64,000 nucleotides of DNA, from the NCBI GenBank assembly GCA_039105265.1, contig JAPFFF010000003.1:5456001-5520000 (forward strand). The letters run 5' to 3'. This stretch comes from Tritrichomonas musculus (taxonomy: Eukaryota; Parabasalia; Tritrichomonadida; Tritrichomonadidae). Below, piece by piece: positions 49,649 through 59,894 of the stretch; the stretch's first letter is position 1; every line of letters begins with the position of its first letter. The notes under the pieces are model-generated. The model did no database searches and was not told the origin of the DNA. It worked only from the letters and a program-made list of their open reading frames with translations. The position numbers and the translations under genes are program-made.

Positions 49649-51029
49649 ACGTTTTTTTTGAAACTTTTGCGTTTTATTACGTTTATTCAATTTCATTATA
49701 AATAGAGGTACGGGTACTAAAAATTTTTTTAGAAATTCTTTATATTAATATATTTTATTAAGTATATTCCATATTATATAAAAAATATTTAATGAAAGAG
49801 TTTTGTTCGTCAGGTGGAGTTTTATGAGTATTTTTATTAATTTTCGTAAACCATTGAAATTAGAAAAAAAATTCATCAAATATTTTTCATGTTTTTGCAT
49901 AAAAAAAGTCATAAAATATTAAATGCATCTTTATTATATGAAAATGTTTAATAAAAAAATTAATTCAATCGATCTTGTAATAATGCCATTTTAAATTTCT
50001 ATGAATTAAATGATAAATGTGTAAAATGAAGAATGATTTTTGCATAATATAATATGATTTATCTTTTGAATCTTTTTCTACTCTTGAAAACATGAATTGC
50101 TAAAATCTGATATTAAATATTCTCAATGAAATTTTTTAAAAATACCTTAAGATATGCGCTGATGATTTATTTATTTACCATAATTGGTTTAAATAAGAGA
50201 TTGTTGGGAGAAATTAATGAATATGTCGTATTCTTTGTATTTTTATTATAAATTAAAACTAATTTATCTCAGTAAAAAAAGAATTTTCTTTGTTTTTAAC
50301 AGAGCAATTTAAAAGATGACTATTGGAATAATGCATATTTTAATATATAATTTATCAAAAAATATTTTGAATGCTTTAATTTCCTTCTTGAAAAAAAAAA
50401 GCAATTTAAAAAAATTCAATATGAACCGGAAATAGTCAAATATCCAACCGGAAATAGTCAAAAAGTTTTTGACATATTTAAAAAAATCCTTGAAAAAGAT
50501 TCATGCCAATTTTTTTTTTCATTCAAAAATTTAAATTTTTTTTAAAAAATTAAAGGTTAAAACGCAGCTACGCCTGACGAGTCGTTTTTTATTTTCATAT
50601 ATTTATTGTGATATATATTAATTATTCTATAAATTGATATATAGTTATCCCTTGAGAATTAAACAACCATTCCAAAAAATGAGTTGTAAAATACATTTTT
50701 TTTTAAATTTTATTTTTTTTCATGAAAAAAATTGTTTTATTTTATACAAATAATTATTAAATATTAATATTATATTTATTAGTTAAATATACGATAATTA
50801 TGAATTAAAAATATTTTTTCATTAAGATATTTATATATATTTAATGATTTTTGGCAATTAAGTAACTTCTTTCCCTTTGAATAAATAATCAAAACAATAA
50901 GTATTTCATATAATACAATAAATGTTTAAAATAAAAATATAATAAAATTATTGAGATATAAAATATTAAAGGAAATAAAAGCAAAATATTAAATAGACAA
51001 AATACGTTATTTTAGTCCCTGCACTTCTT

Positions 51030-51123
51030 TATAAATTAATATTGAATAAAAAAAATAGGTATAAAAAGCAAAAATCATTTTTTTTTTTGAATCCTATTTT
51101 TTTTTATTCAATATTAATTTATA
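51030..51123. repeat. 30-nt inverted repeat downstream of TBC gene
   Basis: Arms 51030-51059 and 51093-51123 (core AAATTAATATTGAAT plus an A-run and TAGG) pair perfectly except for one A/T length difference, with a ~33-nt loop. It lies about 120 bases beyond the TBC stop codon and could mark transcript ends or be a tiny foldback element. Confidence 0.65.
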
Positions 51124-51241
51124 AATGACTGATACTAAACCAAAAAACCCGTTATAAGCTGCATTTCTAGTAGAAATATATGAAAATTTTATTCTCATGG
51201 GACTAATTACTTGTCAATAAAAAATATACAAACGAGATATT

Positions 51242-53035
51242 TCATTCGTTTTGGAAATCTAGCTTAGTTTGACATGGACCTGTCCATTCTGTTTCAAAGT
51301 ATTTAAATCCTTTCATTTTAATTTTCTCTTCTTTTTCAGGAGTCGAAATAGAAGTTGGAGGAACTAATTGAGATAGCCATAGAGAAGTTTGACCAATTTT
51401 CTTAAGATCCATTTGTTCTAATATTTTTGGAAAAGTATCCATCATTGTTGTTATATTAACATCAGTTATCTGAGCTAAACTATCAAAACCTTGTAATATG
51501 ATAGCAGCTACAAAATAAGCAAGCCAATTTGGTGGATGTGGAGAGCAGTTAAGCTGAAGCCAAACCGACCAAATATCAGTGAAAGAGCGCTTAAAAAGTA
51601 AAACAAAATCTGAATAACACCAAAGAAGTTCTGTAATTTTGTTTCTCCTCATCCAAATAGCAGGAAGGGGAGAAACCTTACTAATAATCTGAAATACAGT
51701 TTCTGCTTGCTTCTTGCATTGTGCTGTAACGCTTTTAAGAAGCTTTAAATGATCAATATTTCTCAACATTGCATCAAAACACCAAAAGATTGTTGGAAGA
51801 TAAGGCTTGTAATCCATAATATTTCCATCTTCAGTAATTGGTTCACATTCGTTGTTCCATCTTGGCAAAAAGGCAAGAAGAATTGGAACAAAAAGATCAT
51901 TCATACCTTGTAAATAACCAATTGGTGGATTAAAAACACAGTAAGTTTTGAGGAGACGAGTAACCATTTTTAGACCTGTCCCATCGCTTATTTTGAAGGC
52001 TGGATGCTGTCGATCTGTTCTACTAACATCATGTTGAATAACTCTAAAAGCAGCCGATATTCTTTTATTATTTTCGATTTGTTCTTCTTTATAACTATCT
52101 ACCTGCTCAACAAGTTGGTTAAATTCTTTACGAAGTTGAGCATCTAATTCATCTCTTTCTTGCTTGCTACTGGTTGGAGAATAAACTCCAAAAACAAAAG
52201 GAAGAGCATCCGCTAACACTTCACTTTCAATTCCAGCATGGAAAAGCCTTTCTCTAAATTTAGCAGGATCTATTAATTGCCCTTTTTCATTAAATAAAGA
52301 ATCCCATTCATCTTTTCGAACACGCTCATATTTAGGAAGATTTTCGATAAAAGCATCGACTCGTTTTAAAACACGTGCATGATTTGCACGTGCAGCTTCA
52401 GCTAATGGAAACTTTGGATCACTTGGCAGTGATTCATTAGCATCGAGGTGTTGAATTAGGGTGAGGAAAAAATTGTGAAGGCAATCCCAAAAAGCCTTAA
52501 GGTCTGTCGTCATTTCTGAGCCTTTTGAATCTGTTAATGTATCAAAAGCAAGTTGGATATGCGGTGGAGTATAAGGATAACCACCACGGTGACATCTCTT
52601 ATAAAAACTAAGTGAATATTCTTTCTCTGTTGATGGGACCGCAATTCCGTTTATCAGAAGCTGTTCGACCAATTCAGTAACTGAAACGAATTCTGTTGCA
52701 TCATATGAAAATTGGCGTTTAGGGCCATCTTTATCCCCATAAATTGTAAGTGAGAGATTTGGATGAAGTTGCATAAGATGAATGTAATTGCATTCCATTT
52801 TAAAAGGTTTGTTAAATTCCCACGAGTTAGTAGGCTCTTGATTTTGAGTTTGTTGAACAGTTGCTAAATGATGCATTTGCGATCCTTGCATTGGAACCCA
52901 ATTGATAACAAATGTTTCTTCATGACGAGATAAAATTAGAGTACCAGTTAGGCCACCTTCTTTCCCATCTGTAATATCAGTGATTGGCTCAATTGTACAT
53001 AATTGGAAACGACGAGATCCAGGAGCAGAAGACAT
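51242..53035 (-). CDS. TBC-domain Rab GTPase-activating protein
   Basis: A 597-residue protein of the TBC1D15/Gyp7 type. The C-terminal half (about 260-560) is a TBC domain with both catalytic fingers: I-Q-H-D-V-S-R-T-D-R supplies the arginine finger and G-Y-L-Q-G-M-N-D-L the glutamine finger. I-F-W-C-F-D and W-L-A-Y-F-V-A-A-I-I-L are typical of later TBC segments. The N-terminal ~180 residues have the features of the Rab-binding region found in TBC1D15-like proteins (S-L-S-F-Y-K-R-C-H-R-G-G-Y-P-Y). It should inactivate a Rab7-like or related GTPase on late endosomes (inference from family). Length is normal for this subfamily. Confidence 0.88.
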   Translation of the reverse strand: MSSAPGSRRFQLCTIEPITDITDGKEGGLTGTLILSRHEETFVINWVPMQGSQMHHLATVQQTQNQEPTNSWEFNKPFKMECNYIHLMQLHPNLSLTIYGDKDGPKRQFSYDATEFVSVTELVEQLLINGIAVPSTEKEYSLSFYKRCHRGGYPYTPPHIQLAFDTLTDSKGSEMTTDLKAFWDCLHNFFLTLIQHLDANESLPSDPKFPLAEAARANHARVLKRVDAFIENLPKYERVRKDEWDSLFNEKGQLIDPAKFRERLFHAGIESEVLADALPFVFGVYSPTSSKQERDELDAQLRKEFNQLVEQVDSYKEEQIENNKRISAAFRVIQHDVSRTDRQHPAFKISDGTGLKMVTRLLKTYCVFNPPIGYLQGMNDLFVPILLAFLPRWNNECEPITEDGNIMDYKPYLPTIFWCFDAMLRNIDHLKLLKSVTAQCKKQAETVFQIISKVSPLPAIWMRRNKITELLWCYSDFVLLFKRSFTDIWSVWLQLNCSPHPPNWLAYFVAAIILQGFDSLAQITDVNITTMMDTFPKILEQMDLKKIGQTSLWLSQLVPPTSISTPEKEEKIKMKGFKYFETEWTGPCQTKLDFQNE

Positions 53036-53626
53036 AAAAATTTTTTTGTGCTGAAAACTTTCAAATGTATTGAAAATTTAAAAATTCACCTATATTTTTC
53101 AATATGTATTGAAAAAAATTGCATATGAAGATTAAATTTGAATCACTGAAAATGTTTGGCAAGAGTAATTTAATTAAAATGAGTGATTTTATGTTTATTG
53201 CATTTTATTTTATAGCAAAATAACGGTTTTTAAGAAAATCTAATAACAAAAGATACGAATATCTTTGAAAAAAGTATTAAATTTGGACAATATTATTATA
53301 AATACAGGAGCTTTTATATCTGAAAACTAAGAAATACAAATCAAAGATGAAAAAATTGTGTAGATAATAAATTTTATCTTTATCTAGCACAATTTAATCA
53401 ATTAAAACATGAGATTGATGCAAAATTTACTATAATTCGTTGGAATAGCTATTTACAATACAGCGAAACATGAGAACATGAGAGTAAAGGAAAAACATAA
53501 TAAAAAATATAAACAGTTTATTTTGACCAATAAAACATATCTTCTCTCTAAAAAAGCAATAGATTATTTGGTTCTTCATTAATTTTAAATAACAAAAATA
53601 TTTAAACAAAAAAAATTGGTTTTATA
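53036..53626. other. intergenic, AT-rich
   Basis: This is the upstream region of the TBC gene and the 3' flank of the CEP78-like gene. AACGGTTTTTAAG occurs near 53222 and TTGACCAATA near 53522. No gene is seen. Confidence 0.4.
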
Positions 53627-54847
53627 TTATTGATTCTCAACTGATGAACTTGACAAAAACGGTTGTGGCGCATCCTGTGACTTTGAAAGGAGTTCATCTA
53701 GTTTGACAATGTGCTCAGCAAAAATATCTGCTCTGGGGCCAATGATTTTTAAGCCAGGTTCAAGTTCGATAACTTTGGTGCCATTTTGCAGATATTCAAT
53801 CAGCAAACTTAATCTCTCATTTTCAACTTCAAGATCATGTATTCTCATATCCATTTTGGTCTTTGCTTCTCCACTAGGAACCATTCTTGGGATGTCGTTA
53901 GTAGTGCTTTTCGCCCTGGACATTTGAGATATAGATCTAAATATCTTAGGAGGTGGCTTAGGCGATTTGATTGGCTTAGATGGACCAGTCAAGATTGCTG
54001 TATCTGGAATATCTGTTACAAGTTTAGAAATTACTGTATTAGTAATACCTGCATTTCCACGTAAGTCGAGGACTTTAATAATACGTAGGTCAATAAGAGG
54101 ATCTGAAATAATATCAATATATTCAAACGTAAACTCATTATCACGAAGATCAAGATTTGTTAAACACAAAATTGGGCATTGAGCACTACCACTGTGCTTA
54201 GTTGATAACGAATTTCTCCATTCGGCTTCGTTTTGAATATATGAATGGTAATAAAGAAGAGATCTCATAGCGTTTCCTGATGCATCAGTTAGTGAGCATT
54301 TACGAAGTTGCAAATTTAGTATTGATTGACGCCTCATTGCTCTTGCTAATCTTTCAAAACCTTCGTCTTTAAGAGGAACATCACAAAATCTAAGTGTGCG
54401 AAGAGAATTAGATTCAAAAATTCCTTGAGAAAGTAGTTCAATATCTGTCATTTTCAATGGTAAAGATCTGAATTTAAGAAATTCAAGTGTTTCTGATTTT
54501 GGTAGAGTTTCAGATAAAAGAAGACAAATACTGCGTGTAGCATTTTTTTTCTTGCTCATTACCGATGATGACAAAGCTACAGGCATCTGATGAAGCTTTT
54601 TTTGGGCAAGTTTCTCTCCTCTTGATCCATTTTTTTCGGTGTTTTTTCGGCGCTGCTTTGTTTTTGTGAGAAGATCAATGTTAAATCCAAGACCCGTCAT
54701 TCTGTTTATTGTCATTGTTGATAACGATTTTAATAAATTATCGAATTTTTCGCCTGACAGTCTTGATAAATCGAATTTATAGCATTGCCCATCAACTTTT
54801 CCAATTTGAACAAGCTCTTTTGTTGTTAATGATCTAGGCTTTTTCAT
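53627..54847 (-). CDS. CEP78-like leucine-rich repeat protein
   Basis: A 406-residue protein with a ribonuclease-inhibitor-like LRR block (about 105-290) and a short C-terminal coiled coil (about 335-355). The repeats S-L-P-L-K-M-T-D-I-E-L-L, L-R-T-L-R-F-C-D-V-P-L-K-D-E-G-F and L-N-L-Q-L-R-K-C-S-L-T-D-A-S-G are followed by a Y-H-S-Y-I-Q-N-E-A-E-W-R-N-S-L segment and then L-T-N-L-D-L-R-D-N-E-F. An E-x-W-x-x-S-L insertion between LRRs, then a coiled coil, is the layout of CEP78, a centriole/basal-body protein. Trichomonads have several basal bodies. The human protein is longer (about 690), so this is a reduced form or a different LRR family. Confidence 0.6.
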   Translation of the reverse strand: MKKPRSLTTKELVQIGKVDGQCYKFDLSRLSGEKFDNLLKSLSTMTINRMTGLGFNIDLLTKTKQRRKNTEKNGSRGEKLAQKKLHQMPVALSSSVMSKKKNATRSICLLLSETLPKSETLEFLKFRSLPLKMTDIELLSQGIFESNSLRTLRFCDVPLKDEGFERLARAMRRQSILNLQLRKCSLTDASGNAMRSLLYYHSYIQNEAEWRNSLSTKHSGSAQCPILCLTNLDLRDNEFTFEYIDIISDPLIDLRIIKVLDLRGNAGITNTVISKLVTDIPDTAILTGPSKPIKSPKPPPKIFRSISQMSRAKSTTNDIPRMVPSGEAKTKMDMRIHDLEVENERLSLLIEYLQNGTKVIELEPGLKIIGPRADIFAEHIVKLDELLSKSQDAPQPFLSSSSVENQ

Positions 54848-54978
54848 AATTAAAATTTCAAACTTTAACGTACAAATTTGTAATTTTTTTTATTTCAAAT
54901 AAAAAAAGGAAATTTAAGCATTTAAAGAAAAAATCTTTATTTTATATTTAGTTTAAATTTTCGTTTCAATAATATATA

Positions 54979-55716
54979 GTGGTCCTAAAAAATATTGATA
55001 AGAAAATTGAGAGAAATTTTCATGTTTCATTGAAAAAATTGAGAAAATTTATTTAAAAATAATTTGAGAGATTTTTAAAATTTCTTTCAAATTCATTCAA
55101 ATTTAATGACCTATTCATGAATTTAAGAATCAATTGTTGGTCAATCTTTTGACCTTTTATTTATTTGTTTTCTTTACCAAAAAATACAAACAAACGCTAT
55201 AATTTAATCGCAAGTGGTTCTGCAATCGCACAATTTTAATAAAAGCAAAACAGCTGATGCATTAAGTATTTCGTTAAATTGCGTCAAAGCAGTAGCTAAA
55301 TAGATTGATGAAGGGAGACCAGAAAAAACACAACCTTGCCGACCACAAATATTAACAAATGAAATCAAGTATTTCATATGCGTTAAAGCAATAATGTTTC
55401 CTGAAATCCCTGGAGCTGAAATGGCAAATGTTTCCTGAACACAAATTTTATTCTTTATATGGAATAATCTAAGTTTAGCAACAAACAATTCTTTGATTGA
55501 TTCTTTTCCAAAGAAATTGAAACAATGCCTCGAAGTGCAAGGCAATCAAGTAAGATTTTAATTTTAATTTTTAATAAAAAATCAACTTTTTCAATTGCCG
55601 AAAAAATATTGATAAGAAATTTAACTTTTTAAATTAAAAATTTTAAAAATAAAATAACTTTTGTTAATGACGATTAACTATTGAATTCATTTCTTATCAA
55701 TATTTTTTAGGAACAC
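54979..55716 (+). mobile_element. Tc1/mariner-like DNA transposon relic
   Basis: Inverted ends of about 30 bp (left 54979-55008, right about 55689-55716; shared core CCTAAAAAATATTGATAAGA) are flanked by TA on both sides (54977-54978 and 55717-55718). Inside, the plus strand at about 55244-55550 encodes a relic of the N-terminal helix-turn-helix region of a Tc1-type transposase (K-T-A-D-A-L-S-I-S-L-N-C-V-K-A, then G-R-P-E-K-T...C-R-P-Q-I-L-T). That frame has two in-frame stops and no catalytic domain follows. A further copy of AAAAATATTGATAAGAAA lies inside at about 55600. At 738 bp it is a non-autonomous, internally deleted copy. It sits directly upstream of the PMT gene. Confidence 0.75.
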
Positions 55717-55778
55717 TATATCTTCTTTTTCAAATATTGATAGATCTCACACAAAAATTAAATAGGCAGCCGTTTATA

Positions 55779-57308
55779 ATGATGCATTATGTTAGCCAAA
55801 AGATGAAATTTAAGATGAAACCACAAATAATTCAAATTAAATCAAAGTTTGAAACACTAGATACATTTATTGTCTTAGCTTTGTGCATTGTTTCTTTTTG
55901 GACACATTTTTGGACAATTCAACATCCAGCAAATATCACTTTCGACGAAGTTCACTTTGGCAATTTTACAAACTGGTATACACAGTCTCGCTTTTTCTTT
56001 GACATTCATCCACCACTTGGAAAAATCATCATGTTTATGTTCGCAAATTTATCTGAATATGATGGAACAATACACTTTGAAGGTGAAAATGGACATAATT
56101 ATAAAGATCCAGCATATGTACAACTTCGTATCACTCCTGCATTTTTTTCATCAATGTGCTCTCCATTAATCTATTTAGCAATGCGTTTTTCTTCATTCAG
56201 TAAATGCGCTTCATTTGCTGCTGCTTCTCTTGTTTGCTTTGATACATCTCTTTTATGTGAAGGAAAATTTATATTAAGTGATGGAATGCTTCATTTTTTT
56301 ACTTGTCTTCACATTATGATTTTTTGTTACTGCTTATCACTTCCACGTAAATCATTTGAATTTACACTATGGCTTTATTTATCTGGCTTTTCACTAGGCG
56401 CAGCTTGTAGTTGCAAAAATACTGCTTGGGGCATGTGTGGATTAAATGGATTATATCATGTTTTAGAACTTTGGATCACGCATAATTATATGATTACTCC
56501 ACATTTTATATCAGAAGTTTCCAATCGAGGGGTTATTTTAATTTCCACGGCCATTTCAGTTTATTTTATTAGTTTTATAATCCACTTTGCTTTACTTCCT
56601 TTTCATGGCCAAGGGACAGGCTATCTCAGACAAAATATGCGCGATCAACTTGTTGATTCGAATTTAATTGGCCATCAACTTTGGGGAGTCCGTGTTACCG
56701 GTAGTTCCGTTTTATGGCGATCAATTATTCTCACATTTATTATGCATACAGGAAATATGCATATTACACAATTTCATCCATATCAAAGTCGACCATTTGG
56801 CTGGCCATTATTAACTGATATCCGTGTTGCTTTTTTCTTAAGTGGGAATATTGAAGTAGCTTGCATGGGCAATGCTTTTTCTTATTATATGGCATTTTTT
56901 GGAGTAATTTCTTGCATTTTTGCTTACAACCATAAAAAATGGATTATTTCACTCAGATTTGTCATTGGATGGGCAGTTTCTTATTTCCCATTCTTTCTCA
57001 TTCCAAGGAGCATGTATCTTTACCATTATTTAATACCTCTGATGTTCGGATGCATGTCTTTTGGAGCATTCATTGACTTATATTTACCAAAATTTTTAAG
57101 AGGATATTTGGCCGTAATTTCATGTTTCTTAGCATTTGTTGGATTCGTTTTATGGTCACCTTATTGCTATGGATCCCCCTCTTATGACAAAAAGGTTGTC
57201 ATATGGAACCAGAATTGGCTGTCTGGTGATCATGTACATCAATCTCTTGCTGCAAAGGATGGAAAAAAGACGATGGATTTAAGCACGCAAGGAATACAAG
57301 TTATTTAA
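55779..57308 (+). CDS. PMT-family protein O-mannosyltransferase lacking MIR domain
   Basis: A 509-residue polytopic ER enzyme of glycosyltransferase family 39, which moves mannose from dolichyl phosphate to Ser/Thr. The first membrane span is followed by T-F-D-E-V-H-F-G with the catalytic Asp56-Glu57 pair. The lumenal loop H-P-P-L-G-K and Y-K-D-P-A-Y-V-Q-L-R follow, as do the family segments L-S-D-G-M-L, C-K-N-T-A-W-G and P-F-H-G-Q-G-T-G. The C-terminal span has R-S-M-Y-L-Y-H-Y. The three MIR repeats that eukaryotic PMTs carry in the central loop are absent; the central loop is only about 60-80 residues, so the protein resembles bacterial-length PMTs (about 500). I start at the first ATG of the frame, because the 14 codons before it open only with TTG. 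The transposon relic ends some 60 bases upstream. Confidence 0.85.
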   Translation: MMHYVSQKMKFKMKPQIIQIKSKFETLDTFIVLALCIVSFWTHFWTIQHPANITFDEVHFGNFTNWYTQSRFFFDIHPPLGKIIMFMFANLSEYDGTIHFEGENGHNYKDPAYVQLRITPAFFSSMCSPLIYLAMRFSSFSKCASFAAASLVCFDTSLLCEGKFILSDGMLHFFTCLHIMIFCYCLSLPRKSFEFTLWLYLSGFSLGAACSCKNTAWGMCGLNGLYHVLELWITHNYMITPHFISEVSNRGVILISTAISVYFISFIIHFALLPFHGQGTGYLRQNMRDQLVDSNLIGHQLWGVRVTGSSVLWRSIILTFIMHTGNMHITQFHPYQSRPFGWPLLTDIRVAFFLSGNIEVACMGNAFSYYMAFFGVISCIFAYNHKKWIISLRFVIGWAVSYFPFFLIPRSMYLYHYLIPLMFGCMSFGAFIDLYLPKFLRGYLAVISCFLAFVGFVLWSPYCYGSPSYDKKVVIWNQNWLSGDHVHQSLAAKDGKKTMDLSTQGIQVI

Positions 57309-57635
57309 TAGTATATTATTTTTTTTTACCTGTTTGTTTTTTGTTGGTTAAATTTTTTATATTATATTATAATTATATATTCATTGTAGTTTTTTATTTC
57401 CTAATTGTATGTTCAAAAAATAATAATAACAAGATTTAAATTTTTTTTTTATTTAAACAATTAAATTACGAATATATTTGATACGAATGATTCTAATCAT
57501 CAAAACAAAAAAAAAACTTTTTTTTTGAGCAAAAATATATGTTCATATGCATAATATTGATCATTATTTATAAACAATATATACATATGCATATATGCAA
57601 TCAATAATAATGATTATCATCATATGATCATTATA
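57309..57635. other. convergent intergenic region
   Basis: This lies between convergent stop codons of the PMT and RRM genes. It is AT-rich, with short palindromic strings such as TATGCATATATGC near 57585-57597 and CATATGAT near 57621. No gene is seen. Confidence 0.4.
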
Positions 57636-59645
57636 TTAAGCAGAATCATCATTATTTTGCTGGTAACCTGATCTATTTCTATTTTGATTGTTACCTCTAA
57701 ACTTTCCACGACCTCCTCTTCCACCACGATTGTTCGCTCTCATAGAATAATTCCTGTTTCCTCTTCCGCCTTGAAAAGTATTATTATTTCGGTCATCTAA
57801 ATTGTTATTAACTGGCTTATTATTATTTTGACTATTATTTTGGATATTTTTAGGAATTCTTATGATTGTTGAGCAAGTTTCCTTTGGCTTTTCATTTTCA
57901 TCTTCATCTTCATCATCATTATCAGCACTCTTTTGACTTTTCTTTTTCTTTTTGCTTCCTGAAGAAAAGACATATTGGGTAACTGAAAGCTTTGCTTTAT
58001 TAAAAATATAACCGTTAACATTATCAATTGCGGCCTCCATCTCTGAAGCATCACCAAAGGTTATATTGGCGGTGAATTCTTTGTCATCGATTTTAATAAA
58101 CATTATCGTTCCATACTCACTAAATAAATCAATCAATCCAGTCGATGTACAGTCAGCATTTAAGTTTTCAACCAGAATTGTATTGCTTTTTAGAAGTGAA
58201 TCGCGATGCAGATTGTATCTTTGTATAGTTGATGGTAAATTTTTTTCTTTTGGGATAAGAAACGGTTGCATTTTAACATTCTTTTGCTTGGCTTGATAAA
58301 GATTTGCTTCAACGTAATTAAAAACTTCATCAACTGAATCAATAGAATCAAATGTTAAATAAAAAAAGGGAATATTTTTTGGGTCTTTTTCAACTTGATC
58401 TTGGTTTCGAAGCTCAATTTTTGTGATTTTGGATAAAAATGGTGAAAGATATTCACTAACATCTTGAACAGTTGTCTCAAAAGGAAAATTATATAACATT
58501 CCTGCAGCGAACCAATATGAGATTTGAAAATCATTTTGAACTTTTTTAATATCATTTTTATCAATAAATACAACGTTCACAAATAAAACATGATCATCTT
58601 TATCTTCATCATCAATGATACCGCTAGATAAATTATTTTCTTTACTGTTTTCATCACCATTATTATCACTTGGTTTACCGATTTCTTGATTGCTAAAGTC
58701 ATATGCGCTAATCGGTGCTCGATATAGTGTAACACTAAAAACCTTTCCATAATTTGACATTATTTCGTAAAAATCTGATTCGTTTGCTTCGTCAAAATCT
58801 TTGTATTTGGGTGGAAATACTTTAATTTTATATCTTTCAAGTTTTTCTAAATAATCTGTATCAACAAACCAATTGACATATACCATCTCGTTGTTGAAAC
58901 TACCATAATTATATTCTTTAATAATTGCTTTTGCTTGCTTAAGAGATTTACAAATGATAATAACAGATAGGTTAGTTTTATTTTTATCTGCACCTTTGAT
59001 TTTTTGATAATGAAGAAAAGAAGCATCTCTAATAATTGGCAAATTACGGAATTTTTCTCTTTTAATTCTCTCTGGGATATTTGAAATTCGTACTACTGGA
59101 ATTTTAAACCAAGAATCAGCAACAGTGATATGACGGGGCCTGCGATTAAAAACTCCTTCATTTTCATCTTCCTCTTCTTCCTCTTCTTCTTGAAAAAAAT
59201 CGTCATCATCTGGAATATAATCATCATCTTGAGTAAAATCAATTTGGGGCAGAAATGTAGCTATGAGTATTGCATCTTCAATTTTTTCAAATGTAACAGT
59301 ATAAACTCTCTCAGTTATATAAGGCTTGATTTTTAATGTTTTATTTGGTAAAAAACTTAACACTAGTTTTTCAAAGCCACTTTTGGCACGGATATGTTCT
59401 GGAATATGACAGAAATATAAAGTTTTTGAATTAATATTCGCTGGAGATAAAAGATTTATCATATGACCGGGAAATTTTTGATATAATGATTTCTTTGCTT
59501 TTGGAGTATCATATTGGATAAATAAATTATCTTGATAGTAATGTGAAAATTTTACTGACTGATCAAGCTTTACTTTTTCATTTACATTTCCAATCATGAC
59601 ATATTTGGAAAGTATGTTTTTGTGATGCTTTTTATTAGATGTCAT
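57636..59645 (-). CDS. multi-RRM, RGG-tailed RNA-binding protein
   Basis: A 669-residue protein. The last RRM (about 488-562) is clear, with R-N-P-2-like T-I-L-V-E-N-L and R-N-P-1-like F-T-A-N-I-T-F. Up to three more divergent RRM-like folds can be traced: around 70-130 (Y-F-C-H-I-P-E-H-I), around 185-255 (V-R-I-S-N-I-P-E-R-I) and around 385-465 (G-M-L-Y-N-F-P-F-E-T-T). Four RRMs recall poly(A)-binding protein, but the conserved aromatic RNP-1 residues are mostly missing and no PABC domain is seen. The last ~60 residues are an RGG/Asn-rich low-complexity tail. An acidic insertion lies near residue 155 and basic stretches near 575. It is probably a nuclear or nucleocytoplasmic mRNA-binding protein. 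Confidence 0.75.
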   Translation of the reverse strand: MTSNKKHHKNILSKYVMIGNVNEKVKLDQSVKFSHYYQDNLFIQYDTPKAKKSLYQKFPGHMINLLSPANINSKTLYFCHIPEHIRAKSGFEKLVLSFLPNKTLKIKPYITERVYTVTFEKIEDAILIATFLPQIDFTQDDDYIPDDDDFFQEEEEEEEDENEGVFNRRPRHITVADSWFKIPVVRISNIPERIKREKFRNLPIIRDASFLHYQKIKGADKNKTNLSVIIICKSLKQAKAIIKEYNYGSFNNEMVYVNWFVDTDYLEKLERYKIKVFPPKYKDFDEANESDFYEIMSNYGKVFSVTLYRAPISAYDFSNQEIGKPSDNNGDENSKENNLSSGIIDDEDKDDHVLFVNVVFIDKNDIKKVQNDFQISYWFAAGMLYNFPFETTVQDVSEYLSPFLSKITKIELRNQDQVEKDPKNIPFFYLTFDSIDSVDEVFNYVEANLYQAKQKNVKMQPFLIPKEKNLPSTIQRYNLHRDSLLKSNTILVENLNADCTSTGLIDLFSEYGTIMFIKIDDKEFTANITFGDASEMEAAIDNVNGYIFNKAKLSVTQYVFSSGSKKKKKSQKSADNDDEDEDENEKPKETCSTIIRIPKNIQNNSQNNNKPVNNNLDDRNNNTFQGGRGNRNYSMRANNRGGRGGRGKFRGNNQNRNRSGYQQNNDDSA

Positions 59646-59894
59646 TTCAAAAATGAAACTTCAAGTCTTTTTTGAAGTCAAATCTTTTTTTGAAAGTCAA
59701 ATCTTTTTTACTATCTAAATGGCCAGACATATATGCTTTCAAAAATAAAATTTTCATGGAGAGTTTTTTTTTTTTTTAAAACAATCATTTTTATCATTCT
59801 TTTATTTGTTATAAACTTACTGTATTATTAAAATGTATGATATAGTCAAATAGTTTTTTGGCCTTTTTTAGAAAAGTGACAATACCTCAATTTT

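Larger units (their letters stand above)
47035..51241. other. 4.2-kb gene-free region with repeats
   Basis: No convincing gene is present; the open frames here are short and AT-driven. Contents are a MITE-like element at about 49151-49650, a tandem pair of ACCGGAAATAGTCAAA at about 50425-50464, a possible pair of inverted CGTCAGG ends at about 49807 and 50583, and a 30-nt hairpin at 51030-51123 downstream of the TBC gene. Confidence 0.55.

Noticed and set aside
55139-55154. Third GGTCAAT...TTGACC site
   Set aside because: The spacing is two bases longer, the flanks differ and it lies inside the transposon relic, so it was not grouped with the two promoter palindromes.
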